DNA from: Virgibacillus halodenitrificans JCM 12304
GTDB taxonomy: Bacteria > Bacillota > Bacilli > Bacillales > Amphibacillaceae
Assembly (NCBI RefSeq): GCF_001310895.1
Contig: NZ_BAZS01000005.1
Coordinates: 62,001-126,000, forward strand
Length of the DNA: 64,000 nt
Reading direction: 5' to 3'
The translations under genes were made by a program, and so were the position numbers. The notes beneath the pieces were generated by a model. The model was given only the letters and a program-made list of their open reading frames with translations. It had not been told where the DNA came from and searched no databases. Shown piece after piece: positions 34,937-43,476 of this stretch. Within the stretch, counting starts at the first letter, position 1. Every line of letters begins with the position of its first letter.

Positions 34937-35470
34937 TTGGATTTTATTGCTTGGATGATTGTTATAAGTGAAATTGGATTTTGGGTTTTAATTTTGGCAG
35001 GGTTTATTACACGTTATATTTTTAAATTAAAGAGACTTGGTCTTTTCCTATTGGCCTTTACCCCAGTTATTGATTTACTATTACTGATTGCTACGAGTGT
35101 TGACTTATATCGTGGTGCCACCGCAACTAAAGTTCACGGTATTGCCGCTATTTATATTGGAGTTTCTATTGCATTTGGTAAGAGTATGATCTCTTGGGCT
35201 GATATACGATTTCAGTATTATGTGATGAAACAGGGAACAAAGCCTGTTAAAAGACACGGTCTCGAATATGCAAAACATTACTTTAAAAGCTGGGGACAAC
35301 ATGTACTCGCATATCTAATAGGTGGTGGAATATTATTCGGTCTAATTTACCTCATTAATGATCCCTCTCGAACGGAAGTATTGGCTGGATTTCTAAAAAT
35401 ATGGACGCTTGTATTAGGTATCGATTTTCTAGTTGCTATCAGTAATTTTATATGGCCGAAAAAAGCTTAG
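34937..35470 (+). CDS. Membrane protein, YmcC-like
   Basis: This 177-residue integral membrane protein has helices at about residues 6-27, 33-52, 66-84 and two near the C-terminus. It contains ATATKVHGIAAIYIGVSIAF and GKSMISWADIRF, which recall B. subtilis YmcC by memory. TTG start follows AAGGAAGTGAC. Function is unknown. Confidence 0.65.
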   Translation: MDFIAWMIVISEIGFWVLILAGFITRYIFKLKRLGLFLLAFTPVIDLLLLIATSVDLYRGATATKVHGIAAIYIGVSIAFGKSMISWADIRFQYYVMKQGTKPVKRHGLEYAKHYFKSWGQHVLAYLIGGGILFGLIYLINDPSRTEVLAGFLKIWTLVLGIDFLVAISNFIWPKKA

Positions 35471-35788
35471 AGGAGAAGGTTAATTCTTTTATTTGCCTTC
35501 AGTTTACAGAAAGATAGGTTTCAACAAACGGCGTATATGAATGAAATGCGAGTTTATAAATGGAGATAATAATTCATGGAAATCTTCAGTAAAGGTTCTC
35601 TAATACCATAATCGGGCAAGGAAAGTTGAAAATGGTAATTTTTTTTCGTTTACAATAAAGGTTAGGATAATTTATATAAAAATTATTATTAATTTTAATT
35701 TTTAATTGTTCAGAATACGTGCTAATAAGATACAATATAACAGAATGAATAATTAAGAAAACAATTATACTTTGGTACGGGGGTACTT
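35471..35788. other. Intergenic segment, 318 bases
   Basis: No gene is visible. A degenerate dispersed-element match (ATAATCGGGCAAGGAAAG) lies at 35609-35626. AT-rich -10-like sequences (TACAAT at about 35733) occur near the start of the next gene, but no convincing full promoter. Confidence 0.4.
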
Positions 35789-36445
35789 ATGAGAATTCAC
35801 TATTACTTAGGTTGGTTTAACGATCATTTTCCAGAAAATTTGGTCAGGTTGTTACAGGAGGATATAACTGATCGAAAATCGCTTGTTATGATTAGCTCAA
35901 ATCCACTTTCTTATGAATATGATGGTTCTACTGAACGCGCTTGGCTTGACCAAGCTGGCATTATGTTTGATGAATATCATTTAATTAATTATCGCGTAAA
36001 GAAAGAAGATGCTCACACGTTAGTTCAACATGCTTCAGTCATTTTCTTGCTGGGTGGAGATGCCCTTAAACAAAATTACTTTTTAAAGGAGTATGAACTG
36101 TCGAATGGAATAAAAAGTAGCAGTGCAATTGTGATGGGTGCAAGTGCTGGTGCGATTAACATGTCTGCTAAATGGTTATGCTCAAAAAGATTTGGGTTTA
36201 ACGTTGAAACAAGCGCTGTTTTAGATGGAATCGGCCTTGGAGATTTTTCAGTTTTGTCTCATTTTGATCTTGAAAATAACTTTACGCTGGTTCAGACCGA
36301 GCTGTCTGCTTTATCGGAAGAAATGGATATATATGCTTCGAACAAGGATTGCGCTATACGTATAAAGGGTGACAAAACTGACATCCTTGGCAATGTATAT
36401 CTAATTTCCCACTCCAAGGTACAAAAATTAAAGGAAACGCTTTAG
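35789..36445 (+). CDS. Peptidase E-like S51 family protein
   Basis: This 218-residue protein has IFLLGGDALKQNYF and AIVMGASAGAINMS, the nucleophile elbow of S51 dipeptidase E/cyanophycinase-type serine peptidases. The catalytic serine is in GASAGA and a later histidine in LSHFDLENN. It would cleave Asp-type dipeptides or act on a related substrate. ATG follows ACGGGGGTACTT. Confidence 0.8.
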   Translation: MRIHYYLGWFNDHFPENLVRLLQEDITDRKSLVMISSNPLSYEYDGSTERAWLDQAGIMFDEYHLINYRVKKEDAHTLVQHASVIFLLGGDALKQNYFLKEYELSNGIKSSSAIVMGASAGAINMSAKWLCSKRFGFNVETSAVLDGIGLGDFSVLSHFDLENNFTLVQTELSALSEEMDIYASNKDCAIRIKGDKTDILGNVYLISHSKVQKLKETL

Positions 36446-36526
36446 TTATTTTAATAATTTTATGGGGCTTGATAAAAAGAAACGCTAAAACAACAGGTTA
36501 ATTTCTATACTAGGGGGAGCAAGATA

Positions 36527-37306
36527 ATGGATGTAACAAAACATAATAGTGATGCCTGGGATAAAAAGGTAGATGAGGGGTCTAGATATACGCAACAAGT
36601 GAGCAGTGAAACGATTAAAAGGAGCAAAGCTGGTCAATGGGAAATCTCCGTTACAACAGAAAAATCAGTTCCGAGAGATTGGTTCCCTGAAGTTTTAGAA
36701 GGATTAAAAGTATTATGTTTGGCATCTGGTGGTGGACAGCAAGCGCCAGTTTTAGCTGCTGCTGGAGCAGAGGTAACAGTTACTGATATTTCTAAAAAGC
36801 AATTAGAGAAAGATGAAATGGTAGCTAGACGAGATGGGCTAAGCTTAAGAACGGTCCAGGGCGATATGTCGGACCTAAGTGGTTTTGAGGACGAGTATTT
36901 TGATATTGTTGTTAATCCAGTTTCAAACTTGTTTGTTAAGGATGTAAAACCTGTGTGGAAGGAAGTATCAAGGGTTTTAAAAAATAAAGGTATTCTAATT
37001 GCTGGATTTACGAATCCTTTGCTATGGATTTTCGATGATAACCAAGAAAGAAAAGGTATTCTTGATGTGAAACACTCCATACCTTCTTCGACATTAGATT
37101 ATTTGCCAAAGGATGAAATACAAGACTATATTAAATCAAATAACACCATAGAGTATGCGCATACGTTGGAAGATCAAATACAAGGACAGATTGAGGCTGG
37201 ATTTGTTATTTCCGGTTTTTATGAGGATGATTTTGCTGGTACAAGAATGATAGACAATTACATAAAGACCTTCATTGCTACAAAGGCAATAAAATTAAAT
37301 TCTTAA
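36527..37306 (+). CDS. Class I SAM-dependent methyltransferase
   Basis: This 259-residue protein has motif I VLCLASGGGQQAPVLAAAGA, the acidic turn VTVTDISKKQL and a later YFDIVVNPVSNLFV (motif IV region). The N-terminus begins with a conserved acidic/tryptophan stretch (NSDAWDKKVDEGSRYTQQVS). The substrate is not clear. ATG follows AGGGGGAGCAAGATA. It is not in an operon. Confidence 0.85.
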   Translation: MDVTKHNSDAWDKKVDEGSRYTQQVSSETIKRSKAGQWEISVTTEKSVPRDWFPEVLEGLKVLCLASGGGQQAPVLAAAGAEVTVTDISKKQLEKDEMVARRDGLSLRTVQGDMSDLSGFEDEYFDIVVNPVSNLFVKDVKPVWKEVSRVLKNKGILIAGFTNPLLWIFDDNQERKGILDVKHSIPSSTLDYLPKDEIQDYIKSNNTIEYAHTLEDQIQGQIEAGFVISGFYEDDFAGTRMIDNYIKTFIATKAIKLNS

Positions 37307-37537
37307 TACATGGGAAGGAGATTACAAGTATATCTTGGGATGCAACGAATGCGCTTTCCCGCATGTTGATGAACAACCTTTTAAGTATAATACCGTTCAA
37401 GGATTGGTTCAGATTGTGAAACATATAGCTTTGCCATCCGTATAAGGAAATAAATAATTAACGATGCAATGAAGAAAAAAATGAGGATGGGTATCTAACA
37501 ATCTTAATTTGGACACGGGAGGGGAGGTGGGAGAGGG
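37307..37537. other. Intergenic segment with short open frames
   Basis: Two frames are open in the middle: a TTG at 37335 follows AAGGAGATT and gives 36 residues to TAA at 37445 (GCNECAFPHVDEQPFKYNTV), and a second frame is open nearby. Neither has a recognised domain. This may be a degraded gene. Confidence 0.25.
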
Positions 37538-38404
37538 ATGAAAAAGAGATTATTGTTGATTTCAGTAGGTGTTTTAGGGGTGCTTCTAATTGGTACTGGG
37601 ATTTATTTTTTTCAAGATACAGAGACCAGTTCTGCCGGAACAAGCACCAATGGTCAATTACTTAGCAAAGCAAAGGAATGGTCTGAAAATTTGGATCCCG
37701 ATATACTAAACCTTCCATCCTTTGATGGATTAAATTTAAAAGCATCGTTTATTAAGAATGAAGCAGATACACATAATGTAGCTATCCTTGCACACGGATT
37801 CGATGGTACAAAAAAAAGCATGGAACTTCAAGCTAAATTTTACTATGACCAGGGATTCGATATTCTTATGCCCGATTCCCGTGGTAACGGAAACAGTGAA
37901 GGAAATGGAATAGAGTATGGTTGGCATGATCATCTTGTTGCAGATATGGTGAGCTGGGTTCATAAGATGATTAATGATTACGGGGCGGAAAATATCATTT
38001 TACATGGGCGATCCATGGGGGCGGCAGTTGCGCTTGGAGCAAGCGGTGAAAATCTGCCACCGGAAGTGAAAGGTATTGTTGCAGTTAGTGGATATACATC
38101 GGTAAAAGAGCAATTGACCCACCTTGGCGAAACAAATCTACTATCAAAAATGGAGTCGGGCTTTAGACTTGAGGAAACAGGTGCTATTGATCAAGTAAAA
38201 CAAAATACGCGACCATTATTTATAATCCATGGTAAAGCTGATGACAGCGTTCCGCCAGAAATGGGGAAACGTATTTATGATGCTGCCGGTGGTGATAAAA
38301 AATTATGGCTAGTACCCAAGGTTGGCCATTTAGAGATCTTCGAAACTGTAACAAAAGAGTTTTATGAACGTGTGGAAGCATTTATCGATAATGCGCTTGA
38401 TTAG
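37538..38404 (+). CDS. Membrane-anchored alpha/beta hydrolase (YqkD-like)
   Basis: This 288-residue protein has an N-terminal membrane anchor (KKRLLLISVGVLGVLLIGTG) and an alpha/beta hydrolase domain: AILAHGFDGTKKSM, LMPDSRGNGNSEG, the nucleophile GRSMGAAVALGASG, the acid in HGKADDSVPP and the histidine in GHLEIFE. The layout matches YqkD/BaeB-like hydrolases. ATG follows GGAGGTGGGAGAGGG. Another membrane-protein gene follows at 38428. Confidence 0.8.
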   Translation: MKKRLLLISVGVLGVLLIGTGIYFFQDTETSSAGTSTNGQLLSKAKEWSENLDPDILNLPSFDGLNLKASFIKNEADTHNVAILAHGFDGTKKSMELQAKFYYDQGFDILMPDSRGNGNSEGNGIEYGWHDHLVADMVSWVHKMINDYGAENIILHGRSMGAAVALGASGENLPPEVKGIVAVSGYTSVKEQLTHLGETNLLSKMESGFRLEETGAIDQVKQNTRPLFIIHGKADDSVPPEMGKRIYDAAGGDKKLWLVPKVGHLEIFETVTKEFYERVEAFIDNALD

Positions 38405-38427
38405 GTTTTTGAAGGGATTGAATAATA

Positions 38428-38870
38428 ATGAAATCTTGGTTGTCGTTTTTTTTGCCTGATGATGAATATAGAGAGAAAATGATGCTATATTTTTTTGGTG
38501 AAAGTGCGATAATTCTCCTACTCTTCCTGGTTGGATTGATTATATACAGTAATTATTTTGATATATCAGTCGTTAACGCCCTATTAATATCCATAGTAAT
38601 TTTCCTTCTATATATCACAGGAAGATATGTAGCTTCTGGAATAGAATACACTGAAGTTACAACAGATAAGGCATATAAAAAGTATTAAAAATTCTAGTCA
38701 TAAGAGTAATTGGTTTTTTTGTGATTCTCATATCAGTGTACTTATTATTGGAGGGACCTGATAAATGGTTAAGGCTTATATTATTAACACTAAGTGCTAG
38801 TATAATTTGGTTCTTTATCAGCCTTATTTCCTTAAAGCGATCATATAACAAAAATAAGAATTTATTGTAA
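38428..38870 (+). pseudogene. Membrane protein, frameshifted paralog of 32726
   Basis: The frame from ATG 38428 begins SWLSFFLPDDEYREKMMLYF and stops at 38688 after YKKY. A second frame continues to TAA at 38870 with KILVIRVIGFFVILISVYLL and ends WFFISLISLKRSYNKNKNLL. Together they match the 159-residue protein at 32726 (same start and LISLKRS end). One base change or indel near 38685 splits the reading frame. There is no XRE gene next to this copy. Confidence 0.65.
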
Positions 38871-38902
38871 TTAGGGATTGGAAAGAGGAAAAGAAGATAA
38901 TT

Positions 38903-38965
38903 CAATTAACGGGCGTAGTTGTGGAAGAAGCATTGTGCCTAAATAGGGCCAGATTATTTAACAGA
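38903..38965 (+). repeat. Dispersed element, long form
   Basis: ACGGGCGTAGTTGTGGAAGA starts it and AGGGCCAGATTATTTAACAG ends it. The same two-part layout occurs at 50382 and 52966. It lies just before the gene at 38993. Confidence 0.6.
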
Positions 38966-38992
38966 GTCATAAATCTTAGGGGGTGTGAAATA

Positions 38993-39208
38993 GTGTGTTT
39001 TTATGATTGGAAAATTGAAATGCCAGATGATTTAAAGCCGTATATAGATACTGAAAATAAAAGAATGGCAATTCTTACAGTTGAAGATGATGAAATTCAT
39101 ATGGCTTTGGAATTTGATGAAAACAACAATTTAGTTATGCATCCACGTTGGAATATAAACATTGTTATCTTAGGAGATAAACATCTGAAATTTACTACAA
39201 ACTCTTAA
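38993..39208 (+). CDS. Hypothetical protein, 71 residues
   Basis: This small soluble protein starts at GTG after TTAGGGGGTGTG and reads MCFYDWKIEMPDDLKPYIDT, with a conserved-looking acidic middle. An upstream in-frame extension to 38921 runs through the repeat and is unlikely. The next gene begins 17 bases downstream. Confidence 0.5.
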   Translation: MCFYDWKIEMPDDLKPYIDTENKRMAILTVEDDEIHMALEFDENNNLVMHPRWNINIVILGDKHLKFTTNS

Positions 39209-39225
39209 AGGGACGTGTTTTTTTT

Positions 39226-39465
39226 ATGCCAAAACGTTATATTGCGATTACGTATGATGTTTGTGAACATAATGATTTATATGAGGATATGAATGAATAT
39301 ATTTTAGATTCTTCTACTGAAATGGATAAGCAAGTGAAGGAATTTGCTAAAAAAGATGTTGCTCCTCTAATTAAAGTTTATGAATCATTTACAGATGATT
39401 TTAAAGATATTACGCTATACAAACAGTATAAATTTAAAGAATATGAATGCGATTGTGAACAGTAG
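39226..39465 (+). CDS. Hypothetical protein, 79 residues
   Basis: This small soluble protein reads MPKRYIAITYDVCEHNDLYE at its start and ends KEYECDCEQ with two nearby cysteines. ATG follows GGGACGTG. It is probably co-transcribed with 38993. A repeat copy follows at 39469. The family is not recognised. Confidence 0.5.
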   Translation: MPKRYIAITYDVCEHNDLYEDMNEYILDSSTEMDKQVKEFAKKDVAPLIKVYESFTDDFKDITLYKQYKFKEYECDCEQ

Positions 39466-39468
39466 TAT

Positions 39469-39497
39469 TCGAGAATCGGGCCATTTTGCAGAGTAAG
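39469..39497 (+). repeat. Dispersed intergenic element, short form
   Basis: TTCGAGAATCGGGCCATTTT then GCAGAGTAAG matches the GAATCGGGC ... core found at 50-56 kb. Confidence 0.45.
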
Positions 39498-39538
39498 TTT
39501 TCTTTATAGTACTAGTTATTATAAATGCTGCTTTTATG

Positions 39539-39561
39539 ATGTTAATGTTTACCGTTAACAT
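39539..39561. promoter_or_regulatory. Palindrome ATGTTAA-N9-TTAACAT upstream of PadR operon
   Basis: ATGTTAA (39539-39545) and TTAACAT (39555-39561) form a 7-base inverted repeat. PadR proteins bind ATGT-N8-10-ACAT sites, so it may be an operator, though it is about 165 bases before the -35. Confidence 0.4.
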
Positions 39562-39628
39562 TCCATAAATAATTTCTATTTATAATAAAGATTACGATGA
39601 ATAATATCAATGAGTATATAAAGTTAAT

Positions 39629-39663
39629 TCCCTTCAGAATTACTCTGAGGGGTTATTTTTTAT
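39629..39663 (+). terminator. Intrinsic terminator upstream of PadR promoter
   Basis: CCCTTCAGA and TCTGAGGGG form a 9-base stem followed by TTATTTTTTAT. It may end the short operon at 38993-39465 or a small RNA. Confidence 0.7.
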
Positions 39664-39704
39664 AAATTCCAATCCTAAAATTTCTATTTAAATCGATAAT
39701 TACT

Positions 39705-39733
39705 TTGACAGATAGGGTAATTTTGGTTATTAT
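39705..39733 (+). promoter_or_regulatory. Promoter of the PadR operon
   Basis: TTGACA (-35) at 39705-39710 and TATTAT (-10) at 39728-39733 are separated by 17 bases. This puts the start of transcription near 39740 and makes the TTG at 39777 the likely translation start. Confidence 0.7.
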
Positions 39734-39776
39734 TACTCTGTTAGGTAGAGTAGTTTACGTACAAGGAAGTGTTTAT

Positions 39777-40106
39777 TTGATAAGAAGTGATATAATTCGT
39801 GGTCATTTGGATTCGATTATTCTTTGCTTGGTCTTGGAAAAGGATAGATACGGGTATGAAATATCAAAAGAGATTAGTTTGCGTACTGATAATAAATTTC
39901 AAATAAAGGAAGCAACACTGTATGCCGTGTTTCAGAGACTTGAGAAGAAGGATCTAATTGAATCTTACTATGGTAGTGTTTCAAAAGGGGGAAAAAGAAA
40001 GTATTACAGAATAACAACGCTTGGAAAAGCATATTTAAAAGAAACTGCAGAAGAATGGAAGGTCACGAAGGAAATTATTGATTTATTTATGGAGGGATTA
40101 AATTGA
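39777..40106 (+). CDS. PadR family transcriptional regulator
   Basis: This 109-residue winged-helix protein begins MIRSDIIRGHLDSIILCLVL and has YGYEISKEISLRTDNKF and RLEKKDLIESYYG then KGGKRKYYRITTLG, the PadR layout. It would repress the operon with the two downstream membrane genes. TTG at 39777 follows AAGGAAG; a longer frame from 39705 would start in the promoter. Its TGA overlaps the next start. Confidence 0.88.
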   Translation: MIRSDIIRGHLDSIILCLVLEKDRYGYEISKEISLRTDNKFQIKEATLYAVFQRLEKKDLIESYYGSVSKGGKRKYYRITTLGKAYLKETAEEWKVTKEIIDLFMEGLN

Positions 40107-40507
40107 ATCAATTAAGAAAACATGTTGATGAGTTATTTAAAGAAATTCCAGACAGTGGGAAAAAGGCTACAATCATGCAAGAAGTCATGCAAAATCTTGA
40201 AGAAAAAGTTTTGGATTTAATGGAGCAAGGCAAAGCAGAGGATGACGCCATAAATAAAACTATCGTTGAGTTTGGTGATATTGAAGATTTAAAAAAAGAG
40301 CTTGATGTAAAACTACCAGCTAAAAACAACTTAAGAAAACTAAATTTAGGTTATTCTATTTGGGGAAGTTTTCTAATCATTTCATTGTTTATATTTATTA
40401 ATCTCTATTATACACCTAATGTGATATGGTTCGTGTATCCCACATTTGCTGTTTTATGGTGGCCTTTAACTATGTATTTCAGCTGGAAGAAAGCGAAAAA
40501 GGGGTGA
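40103..40507 (+). CDS. HAAS-domain membrane protein
   Basis: This 134-residue protein has an N-terminal helical HAAS (permease-prefix) domain, LRKHVDELFKEIPDSGKKAT through DAINKTIVEFGDIEDLKKEL, and then two membrane segments. The last contains IWFVYPTFAVLWWPLTMYF, the same WWPL unit repeated in the next protein. TTG overlaps the PadR stop. HAAS proteins commonly pair with PadR regulators as sensors of envelope stress; that role is an inference here. Confidence 0.8.
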   Translation: MNQLRKHVDELFKEIPDSGKKATIMQEVMQNLEEKVLDLMEQGKAEDDAINKTIVEFGDIEDLKKELDVKLPAKNNLRKLNLGYSIWGSFLIISLFIFINLYYTPNVIWFVYPTFAVLWWPLTMYFSWKKAKKG

Positions 40508-40512
40508 GTTAC

Positions 40513-41151
40513 TTGAGAAAATTAGAGCTTGGTTTTGTAGTAACAGGTAGTATACTGACTATTATATTTTTAATAGTAGTAAACTTTATAACAGGTTCTC
40601 ACCATATTTGGTTTATTTATCCTGCATTAGCATTATTACTTGGCCCAATTGGCATATACTGTCGGCAAAAAAAGAATTACACTTTATTTTCCATATTAAC
40701 CAGCCTATTGCTTATATTGTTTCTTATCGTGGAGAACTATAGGAGTACACCTGAATATCCGTGGTTTTTATTTTCAGTGGCTCCATTAATAGCGTGGCCA
40801 ACTTTGGTGTATCTAGGTAATCAATCAAAAAAAATGACAGTCGCAGTTATAGGTAGTGCGATTATTATCTTATATTATTTGATTTTAAATGTGCTTTTAT
40901 CACCTGGATATCCATGGGTGATGTTTCCGGCGTTTGCTGTGTTATGGTGGCCGCTTACATTATATCATGTAAAGAGAAAGTCATATTTTAAATTCTCAAT
41001 ATACGCAAGTTTATTAATTAGTATATTTTTTATTAGTGTAAATGTTATTTCTTCACCGCATGTAATTTGGGCAGTTTATCCAATTTTTGTTGTGCTTTGG
41101 TGGCCATTGAGTATGTATTATTTCGTTTATAAAAGAAAACTTGAATTATGA
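40513..41151 (+). CDS. Membrane protein with four WWPL-type repeats
   Basis: This 212-residue protein has about four repeats of roughly 50 residues, each a hydrophobic helix followed by a loop with a proline and a second helix. The units end in FIYPALALLLGPIGIY, FSVAPLIAWPTLVYL, MFPAFAVLWWPLTLYH and VYPIFVVLWWPLSMYYF. TTG follows AAAGGGGTGAG; GTG at 40504 overlapping the upstream stop is an alternative. It is the third gene of the PadR operon. Function is unknown. Confidence 0.75.
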   Translation: MRKLELGFVVTGSILTIIFLIVVNFITGSHHIWFIYPALALLLGPIGIYCRQKKNYTLFSILTSLLLILFLIVENYRSTPEYPWFLFSVAPLIAWPTLVYLGNQSKKMTVAVIGSAIIILYYLILNVLLSPGYPWVMFPAFAVLWWPLTLYHVKRKSYFKFSIYASLLISIFFISVNVISSPHVIWAVYPIFVVLWWPLSMYYFVYKRKLEL

Positions 41152-41203
41152 ATTAAGGGATTCAAAAGACAAATTAAACATATTTAGGTAGGGAGGGATT
41201 TTG

Positions 41204-42256
41204 GTGCAGAAAAAAATAAGAGACATTGATTTAGGGTTAAAAAATATTTGTGGAAAATACAATATTCCGGGAATATCAGTATGTTTGACAGATGCAAACC
41301 GTGCTGAGTGGAAAAATGTGTACGGAGTCCGAAGTGTGGAAACAGGTGAACCGTTACAGGTTGATGACCAGTTTCGAGCTGGAAGCATCACGAAAACCTT
41401 GATTGCAGTTATTATCATGCAATTAAAAGAAGAGGGAAAACTATCAATAAATCAAACGATTAATGCCATTCTGGATGGTGTGCTGCAACAAGAATCTACA
41501 CTAACTATAAAACATTTACTTAATCATACGAGCGGATTGGAGGATTACCTTTGGGTTGAAAATGAGGGTCAACCAATGATATCCAAATTTGATACGGCAC
41601 CGGAAATACAATTTTCACCCGATTTTTTAGTTAAAGAAGCATTGCTGGCTGCTGGTCGCTTTGCACCTGGTGAAGGTTTTTATTACAGCAACACAAATTA
41701 CATATTATTAGGGCTAATTATTGAAAAAATAACAGGTGCAACAATATCAGAAATTATAAATAAAAGAATTTTAGAACCTTTATTGATGAAACAGACATAT
41801 TTTCCTAAGACATTTTATATTAATACTTCTTATGCCAACGGACATTCCAAATTTACACAAGATTTCCAGCCATCGGATCAAATTGTCTATGAATATAAAG
41901 ATTTAAATATTTCCCTTGCATGGACAGCAGGTGCCCTTGTTTCTACACCTGCCGATTTAAATAGATTTATGATTGGACTCTTTAACAATAAAATCATCTC
42001 TGAAGAATCATTAGAAGAGATGATGACATTTAAAGAGACAGGCGATAATGGGCAAAGTTATGGGTTGGGCCTTTATCAATTTAAAGATCAACAAAAAACA
42101 GCAATCGGACATCCTGGTGGTATTTCGGGCTATGAAACAGTCATGCTTCACTACCCAGATGACGATATTTATATGACTGTCATGATTAATCAAATGCCAG
42201 CTGGAGCAACTTCAATTGCTGCCGAATTGTATGATAGTTTTAAAGTACTAGAATAA
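41204..42256 (+). CDS. Serine hydrolase, class C beta-lactamase-related
   Basis: This 350-residue protein has the penicillin-binding fold of class C beta-lactamases: AGSITKTLIAV (SxxK), YYSNTNYILLG (YxN) and AIGHPGGISGYE (HxG). There is no signal peptide, so it would be cytosolic or released otherwise. It may act as an esterase or D-amino peptidase rather than a lactamase. GTG follows AGGGAGGG. Confidence 0.88.
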   Translation: MQKKIRDIDLGLKNICGKYNIPGISVCLTDANRAEWKNVYGVRSVETGEPLQVDDQFRAGSITKTLIAVIIMQLKEEGKLSINQTINAILDGVLQQESTLTIKHLLNHTSGLEDYLWVENEGQPMISKFDTAPEIQFSPDFLVKEALLAAGRFAPGEGFYYSNTNYILLGLIIEKITGATISEIINKRILEPLLMKQTYFPKTFYINTSYANGHSKFTQDFQPSDQIVYEYKDLNISLAWTAGALVSTPADLNRFMIGLFNNKIISEESLEEMMTFKETGDNGQSYGLGLYQFKDQQKTAIGHPGGISGYETVMLHYPDDDIYMTVMINQMPAGATSIAAELYDSFKVLE

Positions 42257-42414
42257 TGATGATTTTTAGAAGAGAAATAAACTAATTGTAGTTCTTACTT
42301 TATGAATAGATTGATGCTTTTTTAAAACACTGTGTTTTTATATATGAATTGAGCAAATATTAATTTGTATAGTTTTCTCCAGTATTTATAATATCTATTA
42401 TTGAAGTAACTGGT

Positions 42415-42448
42415 GCATTACCCCAACAACGGTAATGCTTCTTTTATA
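42415..42448 (+). terminator. Intrinsic terminator
   Basis: GCATTACC (42415-42422) and GGTAATGC (42431-42438) form a stem followed by TTCTTTTAT. It lies about 160 bases after the serine hydrolase gene. Confidence 0.65.
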
Positions 42449-42489
42449 GGTATTTGGCAGTTTAATGGAATAATTCTAAATTAAATAAG

Positions 42490-42967
42490 TGGGGTTCCGG
42501 TCGGAACGACACTATTCGCTGTATTTATAATGGGAATTTTAATAGGGATTTATTTCCTGGTGTAGCGGGAATTTTTGAAATCCTTGGTGTTCAGTATCAA
42601 TCAATCTGGTCATTAATTATTTTTGTAATAAGTATCTTTATCCTGGGATTACCAGTTGATTTAGTTTTAGTGCTATGGCTGATTTATCTGTTGAAAAAAT
42701 ACGAGGAAAGATAACAGCATTTGTTATCCGATTTCTTTTTGGTTTTGTGACAAACTGGGGTGTTATTTTTATAGTGGTGCATTTATGAGTGGTATTAATC
42801 TTTCACTTTGAGCAAAGTTGGTTATTTCAATGATATTAACTTTTTTTGAGTCGATATTTGGAAATGAAAAAACAAACACAAAGAGGCAACAGTTTAATAT
42901 TTTGTTTGACAAGTTTGTTCCGTTAAAGGACGCTATTCTGGAGGAAAGATACTCTGACCTACTTTAA
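42490..42967 (+). pseudogene. Degraded YrvL-like membrane protein gene
   Basis: No intact frame exists. In pieces, the translated sequence reads GVAGIFEILGVQYQSIWSLI, IIFVISIFILGLPVDLV, then DLSVEKIRGKITAFVIRFLF and ends with a frame running to TAA at 42967. These parts resemble YrvL-type regulatory membrane proteins (long hydrophobic helix plus GVxYQS). At least three frame changes and a stop are needed. There is no ribosome site near the expected start. Confidence 0.5.
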
Positions 42968-43002
42968 AAATAAGAACCATCTAATTGATATAGCGCTAAT
43001 AA

Positions 43003-43034
43003 GACTGCACTTTTTATAGGGTGCAGTTTTTTAT
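43003..43034 (+). terminator. Intrinsic terminator
   Basis: ACTGCAC and GTGCAGT form a stem with a short AT loop, followed by TTTTTT. It is between the YrvL relic and the biotin operon. Confidence 0.7.
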
Positions 43035-43254
43035 ATTTGTAAAGTAAATAACTGAATCATACGTTGTAAATGGTATAGATATATTTATAGGCAAGGCAGT
43101 GAATGCTACGCCTGTCTGATAAGAAAACAGATAGGTATTAAACAATTCAGGATGACAGTGAATTTTTAGATAACATGTCAATCCTTTACAGCAATTGAAA
43201 ATTAATAAGAAAAATTTATGAAACATATAAATTCATATTTATAAAATAAAAAAA

Positions 43255-43320
43255 CTTGCTATTTTATTTTATAATCTGCTATCCTATTAATTGTTAACCG
43301 AATATATTAGGGGTTTACAA
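43255..43320 (+). promoter_or_regulatory. BirA-type operator and promoter of the biotin operon
   Basis: TTGTTAACC (43291-43299) and GGTTTACAA (43312-43320) form the bipartite BirA operator layout, with 12 bases between the 9-base arms. A promoter TTGCTA-N18-TATCCT just upstream places the operator near the start of transcription. BirA with biotinyl-AMP would repress it. Confidence 0.75.
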
Positions 43321-43476
43321 TAAAAGTGAAGAATCTAACTATGTGAAAAATATGTAAGCAGGCATCTTTAAATCTATCAACTGGAAGCTATTTATGGCAT
43401 TACTGCTATCAGGGGGGAATTTTAATACGTTAGCCCTCTTTTTAGTAGGTGAGTGCCTAAAACAAGGAGGATTTAA

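Noticed and set aside
39705-39776. Longer PadR start at 39705
   Set aside because: This would place the first codons inside a clear TTGACA-N17-TATTAT promoter. TTG 39777 with AAGGAAG is preferred.
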